Shown in pieces: positions 37,529-45,878 of a DNA stretch of 64,000 bases (the stretch's first letter is position 1; each line of letters opens with the position of its first letter). Origin of the DNA: Trinickia dabaoshanensis (lineage in GTDB: Bacteria > Pseudomonadota > Gammaproteobacteria > Burkholderiales > Burkholderiaceae); contig NZ_PNYA01000001.1 in assembly GCF_002879885.1 (NCBI RefSeq), forward strand, positions 62,001 through 126,000, given 5' to 3'. Under the pieces are notes generated by a model. That model searched no databases. It was not told the origin of the DNA and saw only the letters and a list, made by a program, of their open reading frames with translations. The position numbers and the translations under genes are program-made.

Positions 37529-37555
37529 ATCATTGATTGCATTTTAATCAATGAT
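37529..37555. promoter_or_regulatory. Operator of the toxin-antitoxin pair
   Basis: Arms ATCATTGATT (37529-37538) and AATCAATGAT (37546-37555) are exact inverse complements around a 7-base spacer, and the direct motif GATTGCA occurs twice. It is AT-rich and lies 18 bases before the antitoxin ATG, where the FitA/FitB complex would bind. The -10 region is probably inside it. Confidence 0.75.
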
Positions 37556-37986
37556 TGCAAATAGGACAACCGAAGCGGTCCGCCGCGTCCTTCCCACTGC
37601 GTCCGGCGGACGGTCCACGATGCCCGCGCAGCCGCGCTGGGCGTGAGCGCCAGGCATAATCGCAGTCGCGTCGACGCGCCGACGTCCGCTCCCGTGTGGC
37701 GCGCTTGGACAACGGTTTTCATCTCGTATTTCATCGCTCAATCGATCCTTGCCGGGTTGGGTTCATCGTGCCGGCCCTGAGCCCTGAGTCGCGAAGCACA
37801 CGAAAGCAATGAGCCGACAGCCGATTCTCGCCCTGCGGCATTCGGCTCGATAGCCGTCCGAACGGCTAACGCAGCGTTGCGCCGCCAAGCAAGCCGTCGC
37901 GGTTTCGGCAAGCATGCGGCGCACTGCTCGTCCGGGGGAACGAGCAAGGGCTAAAGGAAAAGGGGACGCGAGCGCGCCGGCCGGGC
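37556..37986. other. Gene-poor stretch before the sigma-54 activator gene
   Basis: About 430 bases. The short readings here have no family likeness and unusual composition, and I see no repeat or terminator. It is the untranscribed or trailer space between the toxin-antitoxin promoter and the end of the leftward activator gene. Confidence 0.4.
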
Positions 37987-39351
37987 CTACGCCCTAACCC
38001 GCTCGGTATCGGAAATGTGGTATTTGCGCATCTTTTCCCACAGCACTTTGCGGCTGATGCCTAGGTACTGCGCGGTGTCCTGGCGACGCCAGCCGTTGGT
38101 CGCCAGCGCATCGAGAACTCGCGTTCGATCGGCCATGTCCCATCGCTGATAGTCTTGCGAGCCCAGGGACAGCGCGGCTTGCGTCCTTTGCACATGCCCC
38201 AGCAGCGCCTGCAGCCGCTGCGGATCCCACGCGCGCATCTGCTTCACCGTCACACCGATACGTTCGGCCAGATTGCGCAACTCCCGCACATTGCCGGGAA
38301 AGCGCATTTTCGCGATCGCCTCGGTCAGCCACGGCGGCACATCGGGCAGTGTCCCCGCGAGTTCATCGCCAAAGAGCGAACTGATCACGGAGCGGAAGAT
38401 ACCGATCTTCTCGGCACTACCGCGTTCTTGGAGCGACGGCACGTACATCTCGATCACCGCCAGGCGATAGTAGAGATCGGCCCGGAACATCCCCGCCGCC
38501 ACGAGGCGCGGCAAATCCTTATTGGTCGCCGCGAGCACGCGCAGATTCACGCTCATGGGCACGGACGAGCCGACTCGTGTCACGCACCCATCCTCGAGCA
38601 CCCGCAAAAGCTTCACTTGCTGATGCAAGGGCAGATCGCCAATTTCGTCGAGAAACAGCGTGCCGTGATCGGCGCGCTCGAAGTACCCCTCGTGCGCACC
38701 GACGGCCCCCGTAAAGGCCCCCTTTGCATGGCCGAAAAAATGCGATTCGAATAAGCCGTCCGGTATTGCACCGCAATTCACCGCGACGAAGGCGCCGTGG
38801 CTGCGCCTCGCGTGCTTCGTATGCAGCAGTTTCGCGACGCGTTCCTTGCCGACGCCGGTTTCGCCGCGAATCAACACGTTCGTATCGCAATCGGCAAACA
38901 TATCGACTTCGTGCAGTAAGGCTCGCATGCATTCGGAGTGAGCGATGAATGCCGTGGCGCCGGATCGATCGGCGGGGTTAGCACTGACGCGGGTAGCCCG
39001 TTTCGCGACCAGAGCGCGCAACGCAGCGCCGGTAAACGCGAGCGGCAATACGTCGAGACCGGCATGTGTCGCGCGCTCGCCCAACGGCTCCAAGTCTCCG
39101 ACCCAAATCACGGGCATCACGCTCGCCCGCTGGCATTCTTCGAGTGTGGGAGCCGAGCACCCCACGGCATCCGTGCTGATGATGGCCACGCACGCGCGCG
39201 AGGCGGCTTGCGCCGGCGCGATCGTCAAATCGTCGATAGGAATGACGTTCACATCGATTCGATCGAAGCAACGCCGCACTCGGCTGACTAGACCGGTGCC
39301 GCCATCTAGAACGTAAAGATCCAGCGAACCGTTTTTTTCGACGCCTTTCAT
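37987..39351 (-). CDS. Sigma-54-dependent transcriptional activator
   Basis: Enhancer-binding protein of 454 residues. The N-terminal 120 residues look like a degenerate receiver (no clear phospho-Asp). The AAA+ domain has Walker [10 protein letters not shown], the sigma-54 contact loop GAFTGAV, Walker [11 protein letters not shown] and the arginine-finger region [11 protein letters not shown]-terminal Fis-type HTH is present ([32 protein letters not shown]). The ATG at 39351 is chosen. It is 111 bases downstream of the AraC gene on the same strand, so the two may be co-expressed. Targets are not evident nearby. Confidence 0.94.
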   Translation of the reverse strand: MKGVEKNGSLDLYVLDGGTGLVSRVRRCFDRIDVNVIPIDDLTIAPAQAASRACVAIISTDAVGCSAPTLEECQRASVMPVIWVGDLEPLGERATHAGLDVLPLAFTGAALRALVAKRATRVSANPADRSGATAFIAHSECMRALLHEVDMFADCDTNVLIRGETGVGKERVAKLLHTKHARRSHGAFVAVNCGAIPDGLFESHFFGHAKGAFTGAVGAHEGYFERADHGTLFLDEIGDLPLHQQVKLLRVLEDGCVTRVGSSVPMSVNLRVLAATNKDLPRLVAAGMFRADLYYRLAVIEMYVPSLQERGSAEKIGIFRSVISSLFGDELAGTLPDVPPWLTEAIAKMRFPGNVRELRNLAERIGVTVKQMRAWDPQRLQALLGHVQRTQAALSLGSQDYQRWDMADRTRVLDALATNGWRRQDTAQYLGISRKVLWEKMRKYHISDTERVRA

Positions 39352-39462
39352 CGTGTTTCGCCAGTTGTACGGACTCGCCCGAGGCAAGCGAACCCCGCGC
39401 CCGGTCGTTGCACCGAAGCGCGGATCCGATTCGTCCGCTAAAGGTGGATGATTCGCGAATGC

Positions 39463-40455
39463 CTACCGGTTCGATTCGCGATTCGCCAACGCGTGCAAGG
39501 CGTTAAAACGCGCCGACCGGTATTCGACCGGGCTCACCCCGAATTGCTTGACGAAGTGCTTGCGAAGATGGTCCCCATTGAATAGACCGCAATGGCGCGC
39601 GATCTTATCGACGGGAAGCGCCGTCGTGACGAGCAGCTTCCGAGCGTTTTCGAGCCGCACCTTCGACAAATACTCGTGCGGCGTATGGCCCATCTCCGCA
39701 CGGAACCGTCGCAAAAAATTCCGCTCGCTCATCAGGGCGTGTTCGGCCATCGCCGATATCGAAATGCGGCTACCGTAGTGCTCGTTGAGCCACTCGACCG
39801 TGGACCTGATCCGTTCGCTAGCCGACGGCTGATCGATCAACACGCCCGCCGCCGACGTCTCGGCCGTCGTGTCGCTGGGTCTCGCGGCTTGCGCGCTGTC
39901 CCAGCCGGTCCGCTCCGGGGCGGCGTCGGAACTGGCATCCGGCTTGCCATGGGAAGGCAGCGTCTGCGCATCAGCCGGAGGATGGGCGGGCATCGTCCCT
40001 ACGGGACACGCATCGATCGCTAGCCCGATGATCTTCGCGCCGGCGCCGGCGCGGGCCAGCCACGCGACGATTTCGGGCCGAGGTTCGGGTGTGCCGCTAC
40101 CCCCTTTCGGAACGACGAAGTAGTTGAAGTCCTGCGGGTCGACATCGCGAATCGCCTCGCACCATACCGGCAGACGCGCATTCTCCCGCAGCACGAAGCC
40201 GCTGCGGCCCGCGATCATGGTAATACTGAGCTCGCCGCTCTTGTGCGCGGCGCTTTGCTCTTCGCCGAAGTGCTCGCACGTCTTTGCGAGAGCCTTCGCG
40301 ACGTCGCTCGGCGAGCAATCGTCGCTGATCACGACGCCGATCCGGCACCCGCTCCCACTGTCCGCGACTGCGTCGCGAAATTCATTCGCCTTGTCTTGCG
40401 ATAAGTGCTGCCCCCTTGGAGTCACCGGCAGCGGATCAGTGTTGCCCAGAAACAT
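39463..40455 (-). CDS. AraC-family regulator with degenerate DJ-1/PfpI-like N-terminal domain
   Basis: A 330-residue GlxA-type regulator. Residues about 25-165 form a class-I-glutaminase-like (DJ-1/PfpI) domain without an evident catalytic Cys at the nucleophile elbow. A long low-complexity linker (PAHPPADAQTLPSH to SDTTAETSAAG) follows. The C-terminal AraC HTH pair is complete (ISISAMAEHALMSERNFLRRFRAEMGHTPHEYLSKVRLENARKLL). The ATG at 40455 follows GGAGGAGTC. It precedes the sigma-54 activator gene. The ligand is unknown. Confidence 0.93.
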   Translation of the reverse strand: MFLGNTDPLPVTPRGQHLSQDKANEFRDAVADSGSGCRIGVVISDDCSPSDVAKALAKTCEHFGEEQSAAHKSGELSITMIAGRSGFVLRENARLPVWCEAIRDVDPQDFNYFVVPKGGSGTPEPRPEIVAWLARAGAGAKIIGLAIDACPVGTMPAHPPADAQTLPSHGKPDASSDAAPERTGWDSAQAARPSDTTAETSAAGVLIDQPSASERIRSTVEWLNEHYGSRISISAMAEHALMSERNFLRRFRAEMGHTPHEYLSKVRLENARKLLVTTALPVDKIARHCGLFNGDHLRKHFVKQFGVSPVEYRSARFNALHALANRESNR

Positions 40456-41319
40456 GACTCCTCCGGTCAAATCGTGAATTTGCGTTGCTGAGCGGCATCA
40501 GTCTAGCGTCCACCATTTCCTCTCTGGAAAATTTGTCCGAAGCGTAGGCCTCGTTGTCGCGATTTTCGGGGCGCGCAGGCGCCCGCTTCGACAAACACCG
40601 GCCAAGGCGACGCGTGCGAGCTACGCATCGCCTCCCATGGAATTTCGTTACGTGCAGCCTTGCGCCCGCAACCGGAGCGCTCCCGCGCCTTCGCGTCATC
40701 GTGTGACGGGCACCTTCACATCGCGGCGGGCGCGCGTCCCTCCTCGCTGATCGATAGGCTCTGCAGTTCGTCCACGCGCGTTCGGTAACGCGCGACAACG
40801 GCTTGGCGATCGCCAGTCGAATCGGAAATCGGATCGAGGTATATCCGGGGCATCATGTCGAAGGAAGAGTCGAATCGTTTTCGTGCTCGCGCGCCGTGGC
40901 CCGACGTAGCGCCGCCGCGACTCGAGTGGAAGTACGCGGCAAATATCCCGTTTTGCCGGGTGCGGCGCAACATGGACACCGGAAATTGGCGAATAAGTCC
41001 TAGGCTTGCGGCCGCCGCCGGGTGGAATTAGAACGCCGCCACAATTTGAACGACAACCCGATCGACTAACGCGAACAGGTTCCAACGTCAGGAGCCGGCC
41101 GGCGATAAATGTTTTTTTTAGCCGCCCGGCACCGGTCGATACGCCCACCAGAGCAATGTTCGGCAGGTCGGGATAATTCTCACGAGAGCGAACAAAAGAA
41201 TCCTGATTTCGGGCGGGCATCGCGGGACCCGCCCTTGGATTTTGTTTATCGATATGGTTATTCCGTCGTCATCGCCGAAAAGGCGAACGCCATCCGCAAT
41301 GGCGGTCAAAACGTGAACA
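40456..41319. other. Long region with no confident gene
   Basis: An 864-base stretch of somewhat lower GC than its surroundings (notably 41040-41300). One short reading at 40716-40856 has plausible codon use and is listed separately. A GGGCGGG...CCCGCCC hairpin (41211-41234) is followed rightwards by a T-rich run, but no rightward gene ends there. It may be the scar of lost DNA between two functionally unrelated neighbours. Confidence 0.45.
40716..40856 (-). CDS. Possible small hypothetical protein
   Basis: A 46-residue reading from adjacent ATGs (MMPRIYLDPISDSTGDRQAV... ending EEGRAPAAM). Codon use is like the real genes around it and the sequence looks soluble and ordered. There is no clear ribosome site and I know no family. 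The frame stays open further upstream, so it could be the end of a decayed gene. Confidence 0.28.
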   Translation of the reverse strand: MMPRIYLDPISDSTGDRQAVVARYRTRVDELQSLSISEEGRAPAAM

Positions 41320-42267
41320 TCAAAGGGGCGGAACTGCGAAGAAACGCGTAAGCTGGGCCACTACTGCCTGTGGCGCCTCTTCCGGCATGTAGTGCCCGCA
41401 ATTGTCGAATATGCCGCCTTCGACCTCGTCGGCAACAAGCCGCATGGTGGCCAAAAGTGCGCCGCCGACACCGCCGTCGGCGCCGTACGCGAGCACCGGC
41501 ATCGTCAACTTGCGCGCGCCGCGTGCCCGGTTCTGTTCCAGCCCTGCCGCGCTGAAACCATACCGGTAATAAGACAACGCCGCGCGGGTCGCGCCGGGCG
41601 CCTCGTTCACGCGAACGTATTCGTCGAGATCGGCGGAGTCGATCGTCCAAGGCCTCACCGCCTTGGCGCGGAACAGCCAGGTGAGGAATGCGCGTTCGCG
41701 CCCTTGCAACAGCAATTCGGGTAGATCGTCGAGACGGTTGAAACCGAAGTGCCAACTTTTGACGTTAGCCTGCTCCGAAGGAATTCCGCCGGGCGGTGGC
41801 ACGCTCACGCCAGGTAGCGCGGCATCGAATACGGCAAGCCGCCTCGCGTCCGTCGGCCAGTCGGCCGCGAGCGCATACGCGATCCAAGTACCGATATCGT
41901 GACCGACTACGTCGATGCCGCCCGTGCCCGCGAGACCGAGCGCGCCGATCAATCCATGCAGTTCCGCCGCGACGGTCCGCAAATCGTAACCGTCGGCGGG
42001 CCGGTCCGAGTCGCCCATGCCGCGCGGATCGACGGCGATGACACGCCGGCCGGCCGCGGCGAGAAGCGGCATCACGTAACGCCATACGTACCAGCTTTGC
42101 GGCCAGCCCGGCAACAGCAACACCGGTTCGCCCTGCCCGCCTTCCACGTAGTGCAGCCGCACGCCGTCGACGCTTGCCGTGCCGTGCCTGAACTGCGTCC
42201 AGAACGTTTCGGAATGAAAGCGGGCGCATGTGTCGGCGTCGGATGTGGGAATCGAATCGTGTGTCAT
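41320..42267 (-). CDS. Alpha/beta-hydrolase, epoxide-hydrolase / dehalogenase type
   Basis: Cytoplasmic hydrolase of 315 residues. The oxyanion HG-x-P equivalent is LLLPGWPQSWYVWRYVMPLL, the nucleophile elbow is VVGHDIGTWIAYALA with Asp as nucleophile (GHD), and the catalytic His lies in NCGHYMPEEAPQAV. A DPRGMGDSDRP motif is present. Asp at the elbow fits epoxide hydrolase or haloalkane dehalogenase rather than esterase. The ATG at 42267 is used. It follows the TetR gene on the same strand, and a copy of the TetR palindrome lies 26 bases before it. Confidence 0.92.
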   Translation of the reverse strand: MTHDSIPTSDADTCARFHSETFWTQFRHGTASVDGVRLHYVEGGQGEPVLLLPGWPQSWYVWRYVMPLLAAAGRRVIAVDPRGMGDSDRPADGYDLRTVAAELHGLIGALGLAGTGGIDVVGHDIGTWIAYALAADWPTDARRLAVFDAALPGVSVPPPGGIPSEQANVKSWHFGFNRLDDLPELLLQGRERAFLTWLFRAKAVRPWTIDSADLDEYVRVNEAPGATRAALSYYRYGFSAAGLEQNRARGARKLTMPVLAYGADGGVGGALLATMRLVADEVEGGIFDNCGHYMPEEAPQAVVAQLTRFFAVPPL

Positions 42268-42292
42268 GTGGACTCCAGGTGGGACTCTCAAA

Positions 42293-42314
42293 TTTGGGAG
42301 CGATCGCTTCCAAA
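42293..42314. promoter_or_regulatory. TetR operator candidate before the hydrolase gene
   Basis: TTTGGGAGCGATCGCTTCCAAA: inverse-symmetrical over 22 bases except one base pair. It lies 26 bases before the hydrolase ATG and 15 bases after the TetR stop. It shares the GGAAGC-N4-GCTTCC layout with the site before the TetR gene. Confidence 0.75.
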
Positions 42315-42329
42315 TTGATCAAAAAAATT

Positions 42330-42950
42330 TCAGTCGAGCAGCGCGAGCGCTCGCTCGGCAACGCCCATCATTTCAGGCCCCGAACGGCCCGTTTTGCCGA
42401 GTACGCGCATACCCTGCACCATGCAAAGCAGCAAGCGCCCCGTCGTGCCCGCATCGACGCGCGCGGACACCGACCCGTCGCCCTGTCCTTCTTCGATAAG
42501 CTCGACCAGCCGCTGCTCGAGCGTCGCGAACTGGTTGCGCACGCGCTCGGCCATTTCCGGATCGGTACTGGCTAGATCGACGGCACTACCGACCACGAGG
42601 CAGCCGCGGCGCCCCTGCTTGCCCGCGCTATCTTCCGCATACGCCGCGAGGACCGCCTTGATTTTGTCGCGGCCGGTTTTCACGGAGGCCAGCTTGCGCG
42701 CCAGGCGTTCGCCGCGCAAGCGCTGATACCGCTCGAACGCGGCGAGAAAGACCCCGCGCTTGTCTTGAAAAGCTTTGTACAGACTGCCCTCGGCAATTTC
42801 CATTGCGCTCGTGAGTTTGCCCAACGAGGTAGCGTGATAGCCCGACTCGCTGAACACACCGATCGCCTTGTCGAGCGCCTGCTCGAGATCGAACTCGCGA
42901 GGACGGCCGGGGCCGCGCGATGCGGTAGAGGAACCAGTGGGTGCTTTCAT
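42330..42950 (-). CDS. TetR-family repressor
   Basis: A 206-residue TetR protein: N-terminal HTH in GYHATSLGKLTSAMEIAEGSLYKAFQDKRGVFLAAFERY and a variable C-terminal ligand domain. The ATG at 42950 (MKAPTGSSTASRGPGRPREF) is chosen; longer readings cross the operator. It is followed by the hydrolase gene in the same direction. Matching palindromes stand before both genes, so it probably represses itself and the hydrolase, and an epoxide or halogenated compound may be the inducer (inference). Confidence 0.93.
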   Translation of the reverse strand: MKAPTGSSTASRGPGRPREFDLEQALDKAIGVFSESGYHATSLGKLTSAMEIAEGSLYKAFQDKRGVFLAAFERYQRLRGERLARKLASVKTGRDKIKAVLAAYAEDSAGKQGRRGCLVVGSAVDLASTDPEMAERVRNQFATLEQRLVELIEEGQGDGSVSARVDAGTTGRLLLCMVQGMRVLGKTGRSGPEMMGVAERALALLD

Positions 42951-42960
42951 CGCGCCATTA

Positions 42961-42981
42961 TAGGAAGCAAACGCTTCCAAA
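42961..42981. promoter_or_regulatory. TetR operator candidate before the repressor gene
   Basis: TAGGAAGCAAACGCTTCCAAA: perfect arms GGAAGC and GCTTCC (42963-42968 and 42973-42978) with a 4-base spacer, 12 bases before the TetR ATG and directly after the end of the broken LysR gene. Confidence 0.75.
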
Positions 42982-43854
42982 TCAACCGCATGCGCTGCAC
43001 ACATAGTCGATAAACCGCAATAACAAAGGATTCGTATCGGCGCTGCGCCAGCAGACACCGACAGGCCACTTCGACGCAGGGCCGGTCAAGGCTTGTTGGT
43101 GGGTGCGGTCGCCCAATGCTTGAACCCCGTGCCACGGCAAGAACGCAGCGCCCAACCCCGCGGCCACGATCGAATGGACGGTGAGGATATCGTCGGCTCG
43201 TTGGACGATACGCGGCTCGAAGTGGGCGCAGGCGCACCATTGAGCGATCTACCCGTCCAGCCCAGGCCCGCGCGATGGAGAAAGCGCGACGAAACCGAGT
43301 TCATTCCAGGCCGGCATCCGGCGCCGCGATGGGATCTTGACGTCGCGAGGAAGGACCAACGCGAGCCGTTCATCGAGGATTCGTTTGAAGGACAACCCCT
43401 CGATTCTTTCGGGCGCCCGGCAAAAACCCAGATCGAGCCGGCCATCGAGCAAGCGCTCGTGTTGCTCCTTCGACGGTAGATCGTTGAGTGTGATCTGACT
43501 CTCGGGGGTGGTCTCCCGGAAGCCGGCGATCAATTTCGGCGCGACGATCAGCGTGGAAATGCCAAAACCGATATCGAGATTACCGGTGTTGCCCGTAATG
43601 GCACGCTGCATTTTGACGTCGATCTCATCGCTCAACCGCAATAACGCGCGCGCTTCTTGCAAGAGCAGTTTTCCCAACGGCGTCAGCTTCGCACCGTGCC
43701 GGCCCCGTTCGAATAATGCACCGCCGACCGCGACTTCCAGCGCGTGCATTTGTTTGGACAGCGTGGACTGCGTGACGAACAGCTTCGATGCCGCCTTGCC
43801 GTAATGGCCCGTGTCGGACAGATGGACAAAGGCTTGCAACAGTTTTATATCCAT
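42982..43854 (-). pseudogene. LysR-family regulator interrupted by an in-frame TAG
   Basis: The reading frame from the ATG at 43854 runs 201 codons: complete HTH (LSDTGHYGKAASKLFVTQSTLSKQMHALEVAVGGALFERGRHG) and the first half of the effector domain. It meets TAG at 43249-43251. The same frame then continues without other stops for 88 codons to TGA at 42982, with clear LysR sequence (HSIVAAGLGAAFLPWHGVQALGD). Total length is 290 residues if the stop is read through, the normal LysR size. It is therefore a one-base nonsense change in an otherwise intact gene, or a sequencing error. It is divergent from the hypE/hypF operon. Confidence 0.88.
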
Positions 43855-44211
43855 TCGATATCCGACTTTTTTGCGTCGAAAAAGTCATTTTACGAAACGA
43901 CCTTCGCATGGTCAAATGAGCTTCGACGGACTCGATAACGTTCCTGCGATCGCAGGATCAATGAACGAAGCAATTCGATCGCCGGCCGGTGTTCGTCACT
44001 TGCAAGAGCCGGTAATAAACCAAATCGGCCGACATCGTTCAACAGGATGACTTGCGCGGCGCGCATACGGTCGCCTGCCTGGATAAGCAGTCGAACTACC
44101 CTGACGCAATTGGCTTTGCCCTATCTCTTCCACTGGTTTCCGAAGTGAGTCGTCCAATATCGCCGGATCATTCGGCGTCAACCAGAAACACGAAAGAAAG
44201 GTGATCGAACC
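43855..44211. promoter_or_regulatory. Divergent region between the LysR gene and the HypEF-type operon
   Basis: A 357-base region that should hold the operon promoter and the LysR promoter. It is relatively AT-rich near 43860-43900. It contains the perfect palindrome TCCTGCGATCGCAGGA (43942-43957), about 88 bases from the LysR start. A GAAAGAAAGGTGA ribosome site precedes the first operon gene. Confidence 0.55.
43942..43957. promoter_or_regulatory. Perfect 16-base palindrome, regulator site candidate
   Basis: TCCTGCGATCGCAGGA is symmetrical over all 16 bases and lies 254 bases upstream of the HypEF-type operon and 87 bases upstream of the LysR start. LysR proteins usually bind T-N11-A sites and this is not a clear case, so another dimeric regulator is possible. 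Confidence 0.45.
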
Positions 44212-44805
44212 ATGCCGAACGTCGCAGTGCTCACCAACGATTTGCAGTACGAGTTCACCCACAAGATATCCAAAGATCCGCACGACTTGAGCCGGCTGCT
44301 CAAGCAGTTCAATACGTTCCTCGACGGCATCCGCGCCGCTGGACAACTCGTCGTGCACCTGCAACTGATTCACGATCCGAACGACCCGCAAGTGCAGAGC
44401 CGTTATCGTGGACGCGCCATTCCCGCCATCGCGGGCACGCCGGGAAATCGGCTGATCGAAGAAGTGGTGCATCCGTCGGACCTCGTCGTGGTGAAGGGCC
44501 GCGACAGCGGCTTTTACGAGACCAAGCTCGACGATACGTTGCGCGAGCAAGGCGTGAAAACGGTCGTGGTGACCGGTCTGCAGACCCATGTGTGCGTCCA
44601 GACCACGGCCGCCGATGCATTTTTCCGCGGCTATAAGATCTGGGTGCCGAGCGACGGCGTGTTCTCGCCGAAGCCCGAAGACACACAGCGCGCGCTCGAA
44701 TGGCTGGCCAGCTATTGCGCCGTCATCGCTCCCTCGTCCGAGATCCTCGAACGGCTGAAGGATCACGACGATCTGCCGGGCCGCGGCGAGGAGATCGCCG
44801 CATGA
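44212..44805 (+). CDS. Isochorismatase-fold cysteine hydrolase
   Basis: A 197-residue hydrolase with the Asp-Lys-Cys triad: Asp in VLTNDLQYEF (residue 10), Lys in LVVVKGRDSGFY and the nucleophile Cys in VTGLQTHVCVQTTAADAF. Family members cleave nicotinamide, N-carbamoylsarcosine, ureidoacrylate, biuret or isochorismate; the substrate here is not readable. It is the first gene of the operon and its stop overlaps the hypE-like start as ATGA. Its amidase/carbamoyl-hydrolase family suits a pathway built on carbamoyl chemistry (inference). Confidence 0.9.
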   Translation: MPNVAVLTNDLQYEFTHKISKDPHDLSRLLKQFNTFLDGIRAAGQLVVHLQLIHDPNDPQVQSRYRGRAIPAIAGTPGNRLIEEVVHPSDLVVVKGRDSGFYETKLDDTLREQGVKTVVVTGLQTHVCVQTTAADAFFRGYKIWVPSDGVFSPKPEDTQRALEWLASYCAVIAPSSEILERLKDHDDLPGRGEEIAA

Positions 44806-45878
44806 GCGCCGATCAAACGCTGATCGATCGCGTAACGGGCGGCGCCGCCCCGGTTGCCGCCACGGCGAATCCGAACGAAACGGTCGTGCTGGATCACGGT
44901 ACCGGCGCAAAACTGAGCCGGGAGTTGGTGGAGCGCATCTCCGAAACGCTTGGCGACGTCTACCTGGGCGCGATGGAAGACAGTGCGCTGTTAGAGCTGC
45001 CGACCAACCGGATCGCCTTCACCACCGATTCGTTCGTCGTCACGCCGATCATCTTCGGCAACGGGGATATCGGCAAGATCGCGGTGTGCGGCACCGTCAA
45101 CGACCTGGCGGTCAGCGGCGCGCGCCCGCTCTATCTCACGCTGAGCCTCATCATCGAGACCGGCATGCCGATGGACGAGTTGCTCACGATCATTGCGTCC
45201 GTGCGCGATACCGCTTGCGCCGCCGGCGTGAAGATCGTCGCCGGCGACACGAAAGTGGTCCGTAAAGGCGACGCCGGCCGGCTCTTCATCAACACCGCCG
45301 GTGTGGGCGTGTTGGAGCGTCCGCCCACTTCCATCCAGAGCGTTCGCCCCGGACAGAAGATCCTTCTATCCGGCTATATCGGCAACCATTCGATCCATTT
45401 GCTTTCGATTCGAGAAGGACTGGGCTTCGAACGCAACGTTCTGAGCGATTGCGCGCCGCTCAATCACATGATCGACGCGGTGCTGAACGGCGTACCTGCC
45501 GGCAAGATCGCTTCGCTGCGCGATGTCACTCGCGGCGGTCTTTGCGCAGTGCTCCACGAGCATGCGCGCGCGAGCGAATGCTGCATCCGCTTCGAACGCA
45601 ACGCGCTACCGATTTTGCCGGAAGCCGCGATGGCCGCGGACATGCTCGGAATCGACGTCATCCATCTCGCCAACGAAGGTTGCCTGTGCCTGTTCGTCGA
45701 GCCCGACGCGGCCGACGACGTACTCGCCATCTTGCACCGAGATCCCGCCGGCCAGTACGCGGCAATCATCGGCGAGGTCGGCGCAGCCACCGGTGCGCAG
45801 GTGCGCCTTGTCGAAGCGGATGGCAGCGAGATCACCATCGCGGAACTCCATGGCGCCGAACTGCCCCGACTCTGCTGA
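44802..45878 (+). CDS. HypE family carbamoyl dehydratase, outside any hydrogenase locus
   Basis: In hydrogenase maturation HypE accepts a carbamoyl group from HypF on its C-terminal Cys and dehydrates it with ATP to a thiocyanate, the cyano donor for the active-site iron. This 358-residue protein has every hallmark: VVLDHGTGAKLSRELV at the start, the GTVNDLAVSGARPLYLTLSLI core, VKIVAGDTKVVRKG and INTAGVGV. It ends in ELPRLC, keeping the terminal acceptor cysteine. The ATG at 44802 overlaps the hydrolase stop. There is no HypC, HypD or hydrogenase, so the cyano or carbamoyl group must go to another acceptor. Confidence 0.93.
   Translation: MSADQTLIDRVTGGAAPVAATANPNETVVLDHGTGAKLSRELVERISETLGDVYLGAMEDSALLELPTNRIAFTTDSFVVTPIIFGNGDIGKIAVCGTVNDLAVSGARPLYLTLSLIIETGMPMDELLTIIASVRDTACAAGVKIVAGDTKVVRKGDAGRLFINTAGVGVLERPPTSIQSVRPGQKILLSGYIGNHSIHLLSIREGLGFERNVLSDCAPLNHMIDAVLNGVPAGKIASLRDVTRGGLCAVLHEHARASECCIRFERNALPILPEAAMAADMLGIDVIHLANEGCLCLFVEPDAADDVLAILHRDPAGQYAAIIGEVGAATGAQVRLVEADGSEITIAELHGAELPRLC

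Noticed and set aside
41211-41234. Rightward intrinsic terminator
   Set aside because: The hairpin and T-rich tail are acceptable, but no rightward gene ends before it; left as a structural note only.
41109-41351. Small rightward reading of 80 codons in the 40.5-41.3 kb gap
   Set aside because: Codon use unlike the local genes, no ribosome site, and it overlaps the end of the hydrolase gene.
45523-45849. N-terminal extension of the HypF gene
   Set aside because: The extra 109 codons are the other frame of hypE; the HypF acylphosphatase domain begins properly from the ATG at 45850.
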